Of a stretch of 64,000 nt of DNA, positions 63,916 through 64,000 are shown piece by piece; within the stretch, counting starts at the first letter, position 1; each line of letters starts with the position of its first letter. The stretch is from positions 3,968,001 through 4,032,000 of the forward strand of contig NZ_CP129884.1 in NCBI RefSeq assembly GCF_030490285.1, given 5' to 3'. The translations under genes were made by a program, and so were the position numbers. The stretch comes from Methylomonas montana (GTDB lineage: Bacteria > Pseudomonadota > Gammaproteobacteria > Methylococcales > Methylomonadaceae). A model generated the notes under the pieces. That model searched no databases. It was not told the origin of the DNA and saw nothing but the letters and a program-made list of their open reading frames with translations.

Positions 63916-64000
63916 ATGAAAATATTGGTCGCCGATGACGTACCGGAAAACAGAATCCTGCTCGACAAATTGTTGACCAGAATGCGGCACCAGGTCATTT
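63916..64000 (+). CDS. Response regulator, N-terminal end (partial)
   Basis: The first 28 codons are visible (MKILVADDVPENRILLDKLL then TRMRHQVI) and the gene runs off the right edge. ILVADDVPENRxLL is the start of a receiver domain with the acidic pair Asp-Asp; the phosphoacceptor Asp lies beyond the window. Output domain unknown. Confidence 0.8.
   Translation, partial: MKILVADDVPENRILLDKLLTRMRHQVI

Overview
The window reads as one stretch of a gammaproteobacterial chromosome. Gene content and gene order (recR-ybaB-dnaX next to the SRP RNA, rluC divergent from rne, orn, serS, ubiD), the moderate-to-high GC and a PEP-CTERM secreted protein fit a Methylococcales methanotroph of the Methylomonas type. 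That placement is an inference: no methane or methanol oxidation gene lies in the window.

Positions 1-30 kb are mostly housekeeping. They hold the 3' end of mfd, a secreted lipoprotein-like protein, a peptidoglycan-binding CHAP-type protein, a Uma2-family protein, gpmI, a cold-shock/DUF1294 membrane protein, an HD-GYP protein, an ApaH-like protein that has lost its catalytic motifs, a pentapeptide-repeat protein, a chemoreceptor, truncated haemoglobin and serS. An unusual fused fluoride channel (crcB) follows, then orn, an M48 protease, rsgA, a HIT protein, recR-ybaB-dnaX, the SRP RNA gene (ffs), sppA, a HAD phosphatase, rluC, rne, and the putrescine pair aguB/aguA. A PEP-CTERM protein of the TIGR03118 type closes this part.

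Positions 29.8-60.6 kb, all on the minus strand, are a nearly gapless cluster of 21 genes encoding an extracellular-type contractile injection system (eCIS), a phage-tail-like nanomachine. In transcription order it encodes: a Pvc16/DUF4255 terminator-like protein, a 258-aa accessory protein, the sheath, an inner tube protein, a shorter second sheath-like protein, a second tube protein, a CIS_tube adaptor, a 55-aa DUF5908 protein, a gpD-like hub, a gpV-like spike, a membrane-anchored 554-aa protein, gp25, a baseplate J-like protein, and a tail protein of the TIGR02242 type. Then come three proteins sharing an N-terminal module, a conserved 531-aa unknown, an AAA+ ATPase, a 1222-aa DUF4157 protein that is the best cargo candidate, and a TPR protein. 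Many junctions overlap by 1-8 bases or are a few bases apart, so translation is probably coupled. The most unusual points are the C-terminal membrane anchor, the three related fibre/baseplate candidates, the truncated sheath and the DUF4157 protein with an HNH-like motif and a long beta-rich tail.

Positions 60.6-64 kb return to ordinary genes: a histidine-box membrane hydroxylase-like protein, a MITE-like repeat, a host-attachment-family protein, ubiD and the start of a response regulator.
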